This document shows positions 1-8,643 of a stretch of 34,376 nt of DNA, one piece after another. The DNA is taken from positions 1-34,376 of the forward strand of contig JAEOTF010000398.1 of the NCBI GenBank assembly GCA_016840025.1. The letters run 5' to 3'. The first letter of the stretch is position 1. Every line of letters starts with the position of its first letter. This stretch comes from Candidatus Hodarchaeota archaeon (GTDB lineage Archaea > Asgardarchaeota > Heimdallarchaeia > Hodarchaeales > YT1-039). The notes beneath the pieces were generated by a model, which was given only the letters and a program-made list of their open reading frames with translations, made no database searches and was not told where the DNA came from. Made by a program: the position numbers and the translations under genes.

Positions 1-555
1 AATGCAGTAGTCATGAGTGTCGGGGCGGATGGAGAATGGTCTTTCACACAGATAGGAAATATGAGCTATCTTGTTTCAACCAACTTCAACAGGGTCACTT
101 TAAAGGGCTGGTATCCATGTTGGCGCTATAATATTGCTACATCAATGCTAAATAATATCAAATATGAAGAGGATTTAACTCTAGATGCAGTTCGGGATGT
201 GGTGGATGCTGTTCATCAAGAAGGGAGTGCCTCTACGATTTACAGCAGCATTTATGATCTAGTGAAACGCGAGATTTACCTATATCACGATCGTAACTAT
301 GATGAAGTGGTTAAACTAAATCTTGATGAGGAATTAGCGAAAGGAGAGCACATATACAAGCTAATAGATCTATTTGAACCTACTATTTCTTTAGAATCAA
401 CCACATCATTAGAATCAACTATTTCTAACACTTCAGTTGATTCTGGAGAAAATAATGGATCAATAATGGGATTTAGCTCATTATTGACAATTTTCGTCCT
501 TATACTAACAGGAATAGTGTTCAAATTTAGAAAAAACTATAGAAAGTTATTTTGA
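1..555 (+). CDS. Ntn-hydrolase (linear amide C-N hydrolase) family protein, C-terminal part
   Basis: The frame is open to the left edge (it reads N-A-V-V before the first ATG at 13), so this is the 3' part of a longer gene. It aligns along its whole length with the C-terminal half of the next gene: CWRY, ATSMLNNI/AATMLDNI, the HQEG motif, IYDL.(K/N)REIYLYH and NLD.EL.KG are shared. The family hydrolyses linear amide bonds with an N-terminal Cys (penicillin V acylase, C45-like), but that nucleophile lies outside the window. The protein ends in a Ser/Thr-rich stalk with a repeated T-S-L-E-S-T unit, a hydrophobic helix and a Lys/Arg tail, which suggests an enzyme exposed on the cell surface with a C-terminal anchor. 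It is a tandem duplicate of the gene 10 bases downstream. Substrate unknown. Confidence 0.75.
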   Translation, partial: NAVVMSVGADGEWSFTQIGNMSYLVSTNFNRVTLKGWYPCWRYNIATSMLNNIKYEEDLTLDAVRDVVDAVHQEGSASTIYSSIYDLVKREIYLYHDRNYDEVVKLNLDEELAKGEHIYKLIDLFEPTISLESTTSLESTISNTSVDSGENNGSIMGFSSLLTIFVLILTGIVFKFRKNYRKLF

Positions 556-565
556 GGATGTAAAA

Positions 566-1600
566 ATGCATTATAAATCAAATTTTGTCATTATGACAAT
601 ATTTTTTGGTACCATTATTTCTTCAAGCAGTTTTTCTGTCAATGGCTGCACTATTTTTACAATTGCATCCCCCGATGAGGATAAAGTGTTTTTTGGTAGC
701 AATGAAGATTGGGACTTAACTTTAAGTAATAATTATATTTGGTTTTTCCCATCAGTCGGTGCTAAACACGGAATGGCTCTCGTAGGATACAAATATAATA
801 ATCATGAATGGGATGGCCTACCAATGGGAGGAATAAATACAGCTGGTTTGTGTTTTGATCGAAACGCTCTCGCACGGACATCAATGAAAGTTGATTCATC
901 AAAACCTTTTTGGCCACAAGATCCTTTGATCGAGACTTTAGAAAAATGCAGTACTGTTGATGAAGTCATTTCGCTCTTTAAATTCTATCGTACATGGAAT
1001 CTTTGGGTTGAGCAAATACATTTTGCAGACGCTACTGGTGATGCGGTAATCATTGGTCCTGGAGATGATAGAACCGTATCTTTTACTAGGAAAGGTAATA
1101 GTAGTTATTTTGTCTCTACAAATTGGAATGTAGTGTATCCCAAATATGACGCTACTGATCCTTGTTGGCGCTATCATACTGCAGCTACAATGTTAGATAA
1201 TATCACATCTAAAGGCGATATAACGGTAGAAACAGTCCAGGATGTTTTGAATGCCACTCATCAAGAAGGAAGATATGTTTATACCCTTTATTCAAATATT
1301 TATGATCTGAAGAACAGAGAAATTTACCTCTATCATTATCACAATTATGAAAAGGTTGCCCAACTTAATTTGGATCAGGAACTAACGAAAGGCTATCATG
1401 AATACAAAATTGCTGATTTGTTTAATGAATCCGCTGCTATAACGACAACTTATTCCTCTACAAACAACTTTAGTATTAAGACTAGTGATACTAGCTCTAA
1501 TGCTACTCCTGGGTTTGGATTGGTTATGATTATTGTTGGTTTATTACTAACAGGAACAGTATACAAGTTCAAAAAGATTATAGAGAATAAAAATAGGTGA
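566..1600 (+). CDS. Secreted, membrane-anchored Ntn-hydrolase (linear amide C-N hydrolase / C45-like)
   Basis: 344 residues. A signal peptide (about 1-27) is followed at once by Cys28 (N-G-C-T-I-F), and N46-E-D-W follows as in choloylglycine-hydrolase/C45-type Ntn enzymes. After signal cleavage Cys28 would be the N-terminal nucleophile that attacks a linear amide (seen motif plus known family mechanism). Further family-like elements are G-M-A-L-V-G, the G-G-I-N-T-A-G-L segment and HQEG. The C terminus has a Ser/Thr-rich stretch, one membrane helix (about 312-334) and a basic tail, so the catalytic domain should face outward. GAGGATG at 554-560 is a good ribosome site for the ATG. It lies in a tight same-strand cluster, 10 bases after its paralogue and 4 before the next gene. 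The substrate (N-acyl amino acid, peptide, bile-salt-like amide) cannot be told from sequence. Confidence 0.8.
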   Translation: MHYKSNFVIMTIFFGTIISSSSFSVNGCTIFTIASPDEDKVFFGSNEDWDLTLSNNYIWFFPSVGAKHGMALVGYKYNNHEWDGLPMGGINTAGLCFDRNALARTSMKVDSSKPFWPQDPLIETLEKCSTVDEVISLFKFYRTWNLWVEQIHFADATGDAVIIGPGDDRTVSFTRKGNSSYFVSTNWNVVYPKYDATDPCWRYHTAATMLDNITSKGDITVETVQDVLNATHQEGRYVYTLYSNIYDLKNREIYLYHYHNYEKVAQLNLDQELTKGYHEYKIADLFNESAAITTTYSSTNNFSIKTSDTSSNATPGFGLVMIIVGLLLTGTVYKFKKIIENKNR

Positions 1601-1604
1601 TTGT

Positions 1605-2504
1605 ATGAGAACCAAAAAAAGTACACTTCTGATTTGTGCTTTGGGACTCTTATTCTTACTAATGAAGAGTTCTATTGTTGTACAGGTATCAGGAGATACG
1701 ATAGTATGGCATTCAAACGTTAAACAAGGAATGATTGTAGGATGGGAGCTTGTTGAGCTAGAGTCATATATAGGGGAAGGTGCGTTTGAGGTTGGGGATA
1801 AGGACCTTATTTTGGGTGATATTCTCCAACTATCGCTGAACAGTGATGTATCAACTGATCCACTTGAAGTTTATTATCAAGAACTACCCGAATGTGTTGA
1901 TCTCCTCTTAAATGGGGAGAAATTAGACGAAACTGAGGAAGTAATGTTGGGGGATTTCCTCGAAATCGGTCTTTCAGTTTTACCACTTAATTACCAGCTA
2001 AATGATGGTACAGTGTTAAATTCAGCAGATTTCGTAACCGTCGTATTTGGAGCAACAGGTTCGATTCTTCAAGGTGATTATGTGGTTACATTAATGGAAG
2101 AAGATGATGGTGAAACAATGTCTAAAAATCACAAAGATACCGGTGTTGCCTATGAGATTTCAGCTCAATTTCCTTATCGGGGTTCTTTTAAGTGGGTTTA
2201 TTCTCCAAATGCAACCAATTTTGAGATAACTGGCAATACCATAGCTTCTAGAGATGACTCTGAATGGGATATGAATCACATACTCTCTGGTTTAGTTATA
2301 TCTTTTCTAGTTGTAGTAGTAACATTGACCGTTTATACAAAAAAGCATTATAAATCAAAAACTAACTTGACCAAACCACTAACAGATGTAGAAGCATTCC
2401 GAGAAATCTATAAGAAGTATCAACAAGGTGAAATAAGTCAAGAAGAATATGAAGAAGCATATCGAAACAGATATGGTAAGGAAAGATCCCTAGATTCGAG
2501 GTAA
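1605..2504 (+). CDS. Membrane-anchored extracytoplasmic protein of unknown function
   Basis: 299 residues, not recognised. A signal peptide or N-terminal anchor (about 7-28) is followed by an ectodomain beginning D-T-I-V-W-H-S, a membrane helix near residues 225-245, and a charged cytoplasmic tail. The tail (F-R-E-I-Y-K-K-Y-Q-Q-G-E-I-S-Q-E-E-Y) resembles the short SHOCT-type oligomerisation motif, but this is only a likeness. The ectodomain is paralogous to the gene at 2643-3407: the start (VWHS..K.G.I..W.LVE) and the I-L-Q-L/I and SDPxE(V/F)Y segments are shared. It starts 4 bases after the Ntn-hydrolase stop, so co-translation is likely. Confidence 0.7.
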   Translation: MRTKKSTLLICALGLLFLLMKSSIVVQVSGDTIVWHSNVKQGMIVGWELVELESYIGEGAFEVGDKDLILGDILQLSLNSDVSTDPLEVYYQELPECVDLLLNGEKLDETEEVMLGDFLEIGLSVLPLNYQLNDGTVLNSADFVTVVFGATGSILQGDYVVTLMEEDDGETMSKNHKDTGVAYEISAQFPYRGSFKWVYSPNATNFEITGNTIASRDDSEWDMNHILSGLVISFLVVVVTLTVYTKKHYKSKTNLTKPLTDVEAFREIYKKYQQGEISQEEYEEAYRNRYGKERSLDSR

Positions 2505-2513
2505 AGGGAGAAA

Positions 2514-2633
2514 ATGCTATTGTTACAAAATAAATCCATTATTAAAACTCATTTCGGCAGTTCCACTAGTTTTACTTGCGCCACAGTCATTGGATGGATT
2601 TTACGTTCTTATTTTACATATTATATGCCGTAG
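2514..2633 (+). CDS. Possible 39-residue small protein
   Basis: A short frame lies between the two paralogous surface genes, from ATG 2514 to TAG 2633. GGGAG sits 3 bases before the ATG, rather close for a ribosome site. The product (MLLLQNKSII...) has a weakly hydrophobic centre and no motif. It ends right at the ribosome site (AGGTGAT, 2632-2638) of the next gene. It may be spacer or a decayed fragment of a duplicated gene. Confidence 0.2.
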   Translation: MLLLQNKSIIKTHFGSSTSFTCATVIGWILRSYFTYYMP

Positions 2634-2642
2634 GTGATATAA

Positions 2643-3407
2643 ATGAGAAATTTACGAAATAAATTGATTGTCTTGAGTGTTTTAGTCTTACTTATCAGCA
2701 CATATAACTTTACAGACATATCAGTATCTGCAGATGATACATTAGTATGGCATTCAAGCATCAAAAAAGGCACAATATTGAGCTGGAAGCTTGTTGAGTT
2801 CAAAACTAACGTAAGTGACTTTACTTTACTTGGTGAAAACCTTACTTTGAATGATATTCTCCAAATTGCCTTTGAAGAAGTATCAAGTGATCCATCCGAG
2901 TTTTATTTTGCAGATCGCCCTGCTTTTGGGGGTATGTTTCTTAATGGCAAGAGAATCAATCGTTATCAAACCATAAATATTGATAAACTTTTGATCATGC
3001 CTCTTAAGTGGAAGTTGAATAATGATGCAGAGTTAGATCCACTCGCTTTCTTTGAAGTGATACAGGAAGAAACCCAGCTAAGAGGACAAGATGTAATCAT
3101 CTATACATATATCCAAGACGATACTATGTTCATATCTGTGCAAGAATTTGGACAAGAAATGATGATTAAAAGCTACACAAATTCTGGAATTTCAAGCGAA
3201 TGGTCAATGGAAGTTTATGGGATAGCTTCTCTGAAATGGGAGTTTTACCCCGTGGCTTCTAATGTTGATATATCAGGCAGCCCTAAGTCTATTGGATTTG
3301 ACTCTAATGATGATAATGGTAATGTTTCCGGATTTGCCATTATCCCTTTAGTTATGGGTTTCAGTATCTTTATAATTGCTCGATATGCGAAAAATAGGGA
3401 TTTTTGA
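2643..3407 (+). CDS. Membrane-anchored extracytoplasmic protein, paralogue of the 1605-2504 product
   Basis: 254 residues, not recognised. A signal peptide (about 10-30) leads to D-D-T-L-V-W-H-S, matching the neighbour's D-T-I-V-W-H-S, and the two proteins stay collinear up to the C-terminal membrane helix (about 229-248), which is followed by a short basic tail. It lacks the charged cytoplasmic tail of its paralogue. AGGTGAT at 2632-2638 is a good ribosome site for the ATG. The pair probably arose by tandem duplication and sits between Ntn-hydrolases and an M1 peptidase, so a role in surface peptide or amide processing is possible but is inference from context only. Confidence 0.7.
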   Translation: MRNLRNKLIVLSVLVLLISTYNFTDISVSADDTLVWHSSIKKGTILSWKLVEFKTNVSDFTLLGENLTLNDILQIAFEEVSSDPSEFYFADRPAFGGMFLNGKRINRYQTINIDKLLIMPLKWKLNNDAELDPLAFFEVIQEETQLRGQDVIIYTYIQDDTMFISVQEFGQEMMIKSYTNSGISSEWSMEVYGIASLKWEFYPVASNVDISGSPKSIGFDSNDDNGNVSGFAIIPLVMGFSIFIIARYAKNRDF

Positions 3408-3499
3408 ATCCTTTTGTGTGGATGTAAAATGAAAATACGTAATTTCCGGATTTGGAAAGTTATGTCTCATACGGAATAGAATTCATGGAAGTTATAACA

Positions 3500-5461
3500 A
3501 TGCGACAAAAGAAGAACATATTTAAAATCGTTACAAAGTTTTTATTGGTACTTGCTATTCTTTGTTTACTTAACGGGATAACTAGTTTTGTAAAAATTAC
3601 ATCTAGTGTTTCAGAGGAGTATAATCTCTCTTCTACCAATTTTACAGTAGATAAAGAATCCTCGAAAAATATTTCCTTTAATGAGAATTTTTCTAAATAC
3701 AATCTATCGGTTGAGCTTAATGAAACATTTTCTACAATTGAAGGCAATATGACTGTTGATTTTTACAACAATGACCCTCTATCCTTTTCAAGTCTCCCTT
3801 TCCACTTGTATCCTTCTGGTATGGGCTATGAAAACAGGTCAGGTACGATTACTATTCTTAATGTACGAACCCTCACCGATACAGCTCTTTCTTTTGAAGT
3901 ATTACCGGATGAGCAGCTTATGTGGATAGATTTAGAATCTCCTTTAGCCCCCAATCAACGTATTTCATTTAGTATTACTTTTAGTACAACCCTTCCTGAT
4001 GGCCAAGATCGTGCCAATTCCTACGGTTGGGATCATAACCAATCACGTACATATACCTGTGCAAGCTGGTATCCTATTCCCTGTGTGTACGATGAGTTTG
4101 ATGGATGGAACACCGATCTTTATCTTCATACTGGCGATCCTTTCTATTTAGATATGGCTTACTACGATTTATTCATTGAAGTGCCCGATGGGATGATTGT
4201 TGCCGCCACAGGAGAACTCATTGGAACTACTACCGATGGATTAACTGCAACCTATCATTATAATCCCACTTATCCTGTCCGTGAAGTGGCTTTTTCTGCC
4301 TCGCGATACTTTATAGTAGAATCTACATTAGTAAATGGGGTGAATATTTCAAGCTATTATTTGCCTCAATCCACTTCATTATGGAATAATACTGCATTGG
4401 ATACAGGTATTAGGTCTTTAATATTCTTTAACGAATCCTTCGGCGTCTATCCTTACCCAACGTACAATATCGTTGAAGCCTATGGATTTTATAGCGGAAT
4501 GGAGTATCCCTGCCAAATATATATGTCTGAAGGCCTTGATCATCGTGATGACCTCCCCTGGTATTTTGAGATAACGCTTGCCCACGAAACTGCCCACCAA
4601 TGGTGGTATCAGCTTGTAGGTAATGATCAAGTGGATGAGGGGCACCTGGATGAAGGATTAACATGTTGGTCTCATCAGTATTACTCTGACCATTATTACC
4701 CAAGTTGGAATACTTTTGATCATGAAACTGTCGTACTATCGCACCACTCGGAGCTTAATGAAGCAAGTAAAATCAATCAATCGGTCTATGAATGTATCGA
4801 ATCCAATACAAGCTATCGTTTTACCGCTTACAGTAAAACTCCTATTATTCTGCAAAAACTCCGCGTTACTATCGGTCACGAGAATTTTATGGCAGGATTA
4901 AGATACTTCTTCGAGCACTACAAATTTAAAATCGCATTTTTCCCCAATCTTCAGCAATCTTTCGAAGCGGTGATCGGTCAATCCTTAGATTGGTTCTTTT
5001 TGCCATGGTTTGACAATGCTTATCTTCCAGATTATAGATTCACAAATGTCACATATGATACGACTCAAAAACTGCTTTCTATAACCGTTGAAGATTCCAA
5101 TGACGCTTTTCATGCCTACCCCTATTCCCAACAACTCACACTATATGTTTTTACCCGTTTCGGAAATGATAGTCAAATCTTGACCTTAAGCGAAACTATA
5201 TGGATCAATGACACTACTATTTTGAAGCTTCCCTTATCAAAAGAACCAGTTGAAGTAGAACTTTATTTCAACCATTTTGCGTTAGTTCAAACTTCTTCTC
5301 CTGAAGTTACTTCCATTAAGACGAGGGACATAACTCTCGTTAGTAGTGAGAGCAGTTCAAGTGTTTCGGACTCAGCTGACTTCGGTTTCCTACCCTTATT
5401 GTCTATTCTTATCTTGTCAATAGGAGTTCTCATTCGAAGAAAAATCCACTTTAAAGAATAA
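3500..5461 (+). CDS. Secreted, membrane-anchored M1-family zinc aminopeptidase
   Basis: The ATG at 3500 is chosen because it begins a normal signal peptide (MRQKKN..., hydrophobic about 12-30); an upstream in-frame ATG at 3452 would add 16 unusual residues. Counted from 3500, H362-E-T-A-H366 is followed 18 residues later by E385 (D-E-G-L), exactly the M1 (gluzincin) zinc site HExxH-x18-E with E363 as general base. G333-M-E-Y is the equivalent of the GxMEN exopeptidase motif. The N-terminal part matches the beta-saddle domain of M1 enzymes. The C terminus has a Ser-rich stretch, a membrane helix and R-R-K. The predicted role is removal of N-terminal residues from peptides outside the cell, fitting the neighbouring amide hydrolases. 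Asn replaced by Tyr in the exopeptidase motif may alter specificity. Confidence 0.9.
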   Translation: MRQKKNIFKIVTKFLLVLAILCLLNGITSFVKITSSVSEEYNLSSTNFTVDKESSKNISFNENFSKYNLSVELNETFSTIEGNMTVDFYNNDPLSFSSLPFHLYPSGMGYENRSGTITILNVRTLTDTALSFEVLPDEQLMWIDLESPLAPNQRISFSITFSTTLPDGQDRANSYGWDHNQSRTYTCASWYPIPCVYDEFDGWNTDLYLHTGDPFYLDMAYYDLFIEVPDGMIVAATGELIGTTTDGLTATYHYNPTYPVREVAFSASRYFIVESTLVNGVNISSYYLPQSTSLWNNTALDTGIRSLIFFNESFGVYPYPTYNIVEAYGFYSGMEYPCQIYMSEGLDHRDDLPWYFEITLAHETAHQWWYQLVGNDQVDEGHLDEGLTCWSHQYYSDHYYPSWNTFDHETVVLSHHSELNEASKINQSVYECIESNTSYRFTAYSKTPIILQKLRVTIGHENFMAGLRYFFEHYKFKIAFFPNLQQSFEAVIGQSLDWFFLPWFDNAYLPDYRFTNVTYDTTQKLLSITVEDSNDAFHAYPYSQQLTLYVFTRFGNDSQILTLSETIWINDTTILKLPLSKEPVEVELYFNHFALVQTSSPEVTSIKTRDITLVSSESSSSVSDSADFGFLPLLSILILSIGVLIRRKIHFKE

Positions 5462-5616
5462 AGCAACAGTTTTGAAACTTTTTTACGTCGTCCCTCTATA
5501 TTTGTTTTCTCGGAGAAATTGAATTAACGTATGAATGCAAGACTAAAAACAGACCAAAAGCAAAATTAGCTCAGTTACTAAAAATCAAAGCGATAGGCAA
5601 ACTTACAGCGGAAGGT

Positions 5617-6168
5617 TTGGGCTTAGTCAAGTGGCTTCATGGAAAAATTACTAATCAGATTGAATCAACTAGTCGGAAGTATCGAAAAATCAAGATTCGG
5701 AAAGGATTACCGAGTTACTTACCTGAAAGAGTTCAAAAGTTAGTAAAATATGGATTGTTACATGATTTTTTCCATACTAGTTCACATAGATCTAAAATCT
5801 ATCTTGAACCTAAAATATCAGATTCAAGATTTATTGAACTGTTGAGAGAACACCATACCAATACAGAAAATGAGTTAGTAAAGGAATTTCAACAATATGA
5901 CCGAAGATCAGCGTTGATTTCACGTAAAATAAGATCACCTATTAATTCCAGATATAACTGGAAAGCAAGGAGTGAGATTAACTTTCAAAAGTTGGCAGAT
6001 GAAATAGCGGAAGCAGAACAAAAAGGAGTGTGGAAATTATACGAATATATTCAGTCTAGTAAGGAGTTGGAACAATTAGCTGAAACTCTGGAGCATGGAC
6101 ACAGTAGTTTAAGGAATCATTTATTACTAATAGCTAACATAATAGTTGAAAACTACCTTAAAGAGTAG
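5617..6168 (+). CDS. Hypothetical protein, possibly 5'-truncated
   Basis: 183 residues from a TTG at 5617; not recognised. The product is basic in its first half (segments such as S-R-K-Y-R-K-I-K-I-R-K-G) and helical and Glu-rich in the second. The TTG is a poor start: GGAAGG lies only one base before it, and the same frame stays open upstream to a stop at 5473, reading plausible protein (E-L-T-Y-E-C-K-T-K-N-R-P-K) without ATG, GTG or TTG. Either the gene starts at a rare codon (ATT at 5518, with GGAG at 5511) or it has lost its 5' end. It stands alone between the surface cluster and the MFS gene. A relic of an inserted element is possible but no family was identified. Confidence 0.45.
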   Translation: MGLVKWLHGKITNQIESTSRKYRKIKIRKGLPSYLPERVQKLVKYGLLHDFFHTSSHRSKIYLEPKISDSRFIELLREHHTNTENELVKEFQQYDRRSALISRKIRSPINSRYNWKARSEINFQKLADEIAEAEQKGVWKLYEYIQSSKELEQLAETLEHGHSSLRNHLLLIANIIVENYLKE

Positions 6169-6381
6169 TGTTTCAACTGAAAGGGCAAAAAATCCGTTTT
6201 TCCATTGGAAGAAGTGAAAAGACACGGACAATGGAGAGTAGAAGGTTTTTGCTCTATCCTCTCCCCGTAAGGGGTTGGGGCATCTTTAAGACAATGAATC
6301 AAGAAAGAGACAATTGTAGAGACTATTACTTTCATCTTTTTTAATTGATAATAAGTGATTTTGGTACTAAGGCGATGTATT
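6169..6381. other. Intergenic region with a short GC-rich hairpin
   Basis: It holds the inverted repeat CCCC-GTAA-GGGG at 6263-6274 followed by TTGGGG. Such hairpins occur in terminators and at ends of IS200/IS605-type elements; no T-tract follows on the + strand. Nothing else is visible except AT-rich sequence that should contain the promoter of the MFS gene. Confidence 0.35.
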
Positions 6382-7809
6382 ATGCAAGCTGCAAAGAAAA
6401 CAAAAGATCGAATAACAAACTTTCCTTCTCAAATTCGTGAAATTACAGAATTTTTTCCGCTATTACGTATCGCGATTGCTGTTGCCTTTTTCGCCGGTGG
6501 AGGCGCTATGTATGCAGCTTTCGCTACCAATGTGCTCGGAATCTTAATGGAGGATTATGCAGTTGATAAAGATGGTAAAGGACTTGTATTGGGTATTTCT
6601 GGAATAACCGCTATTATTTTCCTTCTTGCTGCAGGTACTTGGTCCGATGATATTCGGGGTAGATTTGGTCCACGAATTCCTTTTATCTTTCTTGGAGGCC
6701 TTTTATCAAGCATTACCTTTTTACTAGCTCCTCTCCTCTTGGAAATTAATGCGAGTCTTTTTACTTTCATTTTAATTTATTTTCTGGTAGGTGCAGGGTC
6801 TGGAATTGCTGGATCTCCATTTCGGGCTCTTCTCTCCGAGTTATTTAAGAAAAATGAACGAGGTTGGGCAGGCTTATGTATAATGTTGTTAAGTACAGTA
6901 GGAACAGGGGTAGTTATAGGTCTTAACAGTCCCTCTTTCTTAGAAAACGATTTAGAACTCTTCTGGTATGTATGTGGAGGGGGCTTGTTCATTACTACTG
7001 TTCTTACATGTCTTTTTGTCCCTAAAGTGAATCCTGAATTTGCTCCCGATTCTACTATCCAAGATCTTATTAACACCCCTAAATATGCTGTTGCTTTTGG
7101 TGGGGGTCAATTTAGAACGATGCTTATTGTTCAATTGTTCTGGGCTGTTGGAATTGAGTTAATAACTGTTTATCTGGTTGACTTTGTGACAGATAAAGAC
7201 ACAGGATATGGACTAAAAACCACAGATGCTACTACACTGCTATTTGCGATAACAATTTTTGGGGCTATCTTTGCTGTACCGTCTGGAGCTATAGTCTCAA
7301 AGCTGGGTAAAGTGAAGTCAGGAATGTTAGCAACAATTCTCTATGTAAGTTATATCCTTATTGTTACGGTCAGTGACTATGATATTGCCTTATGGACTGC
7401 TCCTATAGCTGGCCTTGGCACAATCCTCCTCACAACTGTCCAGATTTCTCTTCCTGCTGATCTTGTACCGGAAGGAAAAGAAGGACAATTCATGGCAATT
7501 AACTCCATTGTGACCGGTCTGCCCATTCCTTTTGTCGTGGGTCTCTCTTCCTTTATAGTTGATTTTCAAGGATATAAAGCGATCTTCATTGTTGCAGCTA
7601 TCTCCATGGGAATTGCAGGTGTGATTCTGGTAGCATTGACATATGAGCAATGGGGTATTTTAGACTATCAGCGTTATTATAGCCGTTATCTGGCTTTCCA
7701 AGGTCATCTTGTTGATCTAGCAGGGCTACCAAAGACAATTCTCATTGATAAGCCAAAGGAAGTTCCCAAAAGAATATTAGAGCTTTTCTCGAATAAAAAA
7801 GAGACATAG
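6382..7809 (+). CDS. MFS transporter (GPH / SLC45-like)
   Basis: The protein is about 475 residues from ATG 6382, which has AAGG about 10 bases upstream; a GTG at 6355 is possible but adds a weak leader. About twelve hydrophobic segments are visible. After the second helix comes G-T-W-S-D-D-I-R-G-R-F-G-P-R-I-P-F, the MFS loop 2-3 signature in the form typical of glycoside/sucrose transporters (GxxSDxxRxRxGxRxP). Proton- or sodium-coupled import or export of a sugar-like solute at the cell membrane is the family expectation; the substrate cannot be read. It is a single-gene unit with the minus-strand operon converging on it. Confidence 0.85.
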   Translation: MQAAKKTKDRITNFPSQIREITEFFPLLRIAIAVAFFAGGGAMYAAFATNVLGILMEDYAVDKDGKGLVLGISGITAIIFLLAAGTWSDDIRGRFGPRIPFIFLGGLLSSITFLLAPLLLEINASLFTFILIYFLVGAGSGIAGSPFRALLSELFKKNERGWAGLCIMLLSTVGTGVVIGLNSPSFLENDLELFWYVCGGGLFITTVLTCLFVPKVNPEFAPDSTIQDLINTPKYAVAFGGGQFRTMLIVQLFWAVGIELITVYLVDFVTDKDTGYGLKTTDATTLLFAITIFGAIFAVPSGAIVSKLGKVKSGMLATILYVSYILIVTVSDYDIALWTAPIAGLGTILLTTVQISLPADLVPEGKEGQFMAINSIVTGLPIPFVVGLSSFIVDFQGYKAIFIVAAISMGIAGVILVALTYEQWGILDYQRYYSRYLAFQGHLVDLAGLPKTILIDKPKEVPKRILELFSNKKET

Positions 7810-7837
7810 AAAAAGGAATCAAAAGGATACTAAGCTA

Positions 7838-8020
7838 CTACCATGGATCAGCCATATCATCTTCCGTGGCACGCTTATCTTCCTTTCTCCATTTTTGCCA
7901 AGAGCAATACACACAGTGCAGTAACGCTTTTTTACTACCCCAAACCTTTCTAACTCTAACTTCTTTTCTGCATTCGGGGCATTTCTTTTTTGGTTTGCGC
8001 TTATCTTTCCGTCTACTCAA
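7838..8020 (-). CDS. Small zinc-ribbon protein
   Basis: 60 residues from a TTG start (8020). The Lys/Arg-rich N terminus is followed by C14-P-E-C17 and C36-V-Y-C39, a four-Cys zinc ribbon like those of TFIIS-type or ribosome-associated archaeal small proteins, and an acidic tail. It starts 26 bases after the VIT-like gene on the same strand, so it is probably the last gene of that operon. Nucleic-acid or protein binding is likely; the exact role is unknown. The TTG start has only a distant GGAG upstream, but no other start keeps the first Cys pair. Confidence 0.6.
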   Translation of the reverse strand: MSRRKDKRKPKKKCPECRKEVRVRKVWGSKKALLHCVYCSWQKWRKEDKRATEDDMADPW

Positions 8021-8046
8021 TAGCTATCTGCAGCTCCAATTTTCAT

Positions 8047-8631
8047 CTAAATATTTAATACAAGAAGTAATATAATTATTACTATCCCCGCCATTGTGGT
8101 CTTTAGTCCAAATGCTAAGCGATTCTGGTTTGATAGTACTCCCAAAATCATTCCAAGAATAAATAATAGCAAACCCGCCGCTAAAAAAGCCAAAAAATAT
8201 GCATTTTCGATTGTGAGCATATCAAGTTCTACTAAAATAAAGGGAATCAACAAAGTCAAACCGAATAAGAAGGGCGACATCCCATCCACCACGGAATTAA
8301 CAAAAGAAGAGATTCTTGCCGCTTTTGTAAACATACTGTTATCCAAATTCGTAAAGAGTTTTTTTTCCATTTTTTCTTTTTCCCTTATTTGTTCCGCTTC
8401 TTCTGTAAGATATGCAATCCAAAACCCCGAAACTCCAATGGCAACACTAGCACCGATTCCTGGTCCTATAATAAGGCGAGGATCTTTAACATCTAGGAGA
8501 AATGACCCCATAATAACACCGAAGACCGTCAGAATGCCATCGAATCCATTCATTATAAAATATCTTCTAGCTATCCCCCATCCACCAGAAATTTTCATGT
8601 ATTGATTTAGTTTTTTAATAAATTTCATCAT
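8047..8631 (-). CDS. VIT/CCC1-family membrane transporter
   Basis: 194 residues. R-R-Y-F-I-M-N-G-F-D-G-I-L-T-V-F-G matches the first helix of the VIT1/CCC1 iron/manganese family (usually G.xDG.xxxxG), and there are about five membrane segments with an acidic stretch (E-E-A-E-Q-I-R-E-K-E-K-M-E-K-K) where family members carry a metal-binding cytoplasmic helix. The likely role is Fe(II) or Mn(II) export across the cell membrane. It begins 12 bases after the DUF211 stop, which points to one transcript. It is a shorter, archaeal type; the metal is inferred from the family, not from diagnostic residues. Confidence 0.75.
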   Translation of the reverse strand: MMKFIKKLNQYMKISGGWGIARRYFIMNGFDGILTVFGVIMGSFLLDVKDPRLIIGPGIGASVAIGVSGFWIAYLTEEAEQIREKEKMEKKLFTNLDNSMFTKAARISSFVNSVVDGMSPFLFGLTLLIPFILVELDMLTIENAYFLAFLAAGLLLFILGMILGVLSNQNRLAFGLKTTMAGIVIIILLLVLNI

Positions 8632-8643
8632 TCATTCCAAAAA

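Noticed and set aside
1605..3407. Calling the two VWHS proteins lipoproteins or solute-binding proteins
   Set aside because: No lipobox Cys and no binding-protein motif; only signal peptide, paralogy and a C-terminal anchor are visible.
3429..3479. 16-codon frame MKIRNF... with GGATG before it
   Set aside because: Too short, no motif; probably leader sequence of the M1 peptidase or a remnant of a duplicated start.
4418..4703. Antisense reading frames across the M1 peptidase
   Set aside because: They lie opposite the zinc-site region of a clearly conserved gene, have no motifs or ribosome sites, and are best seen as shadows.
6263..6274. CCCC-GTAA-GGGG hairpin as a left end of a second IscB/TnpB element
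   Set aside because: The end motif GTCAACTACCC or its relatives are absent nearby and no nuclease gene adjoins it.
8096..8605. 169-codon plus-strand frame
   Set aside because: It is fully antisense to the VIT-like transporter, whose membrane topology and family motif are clear.
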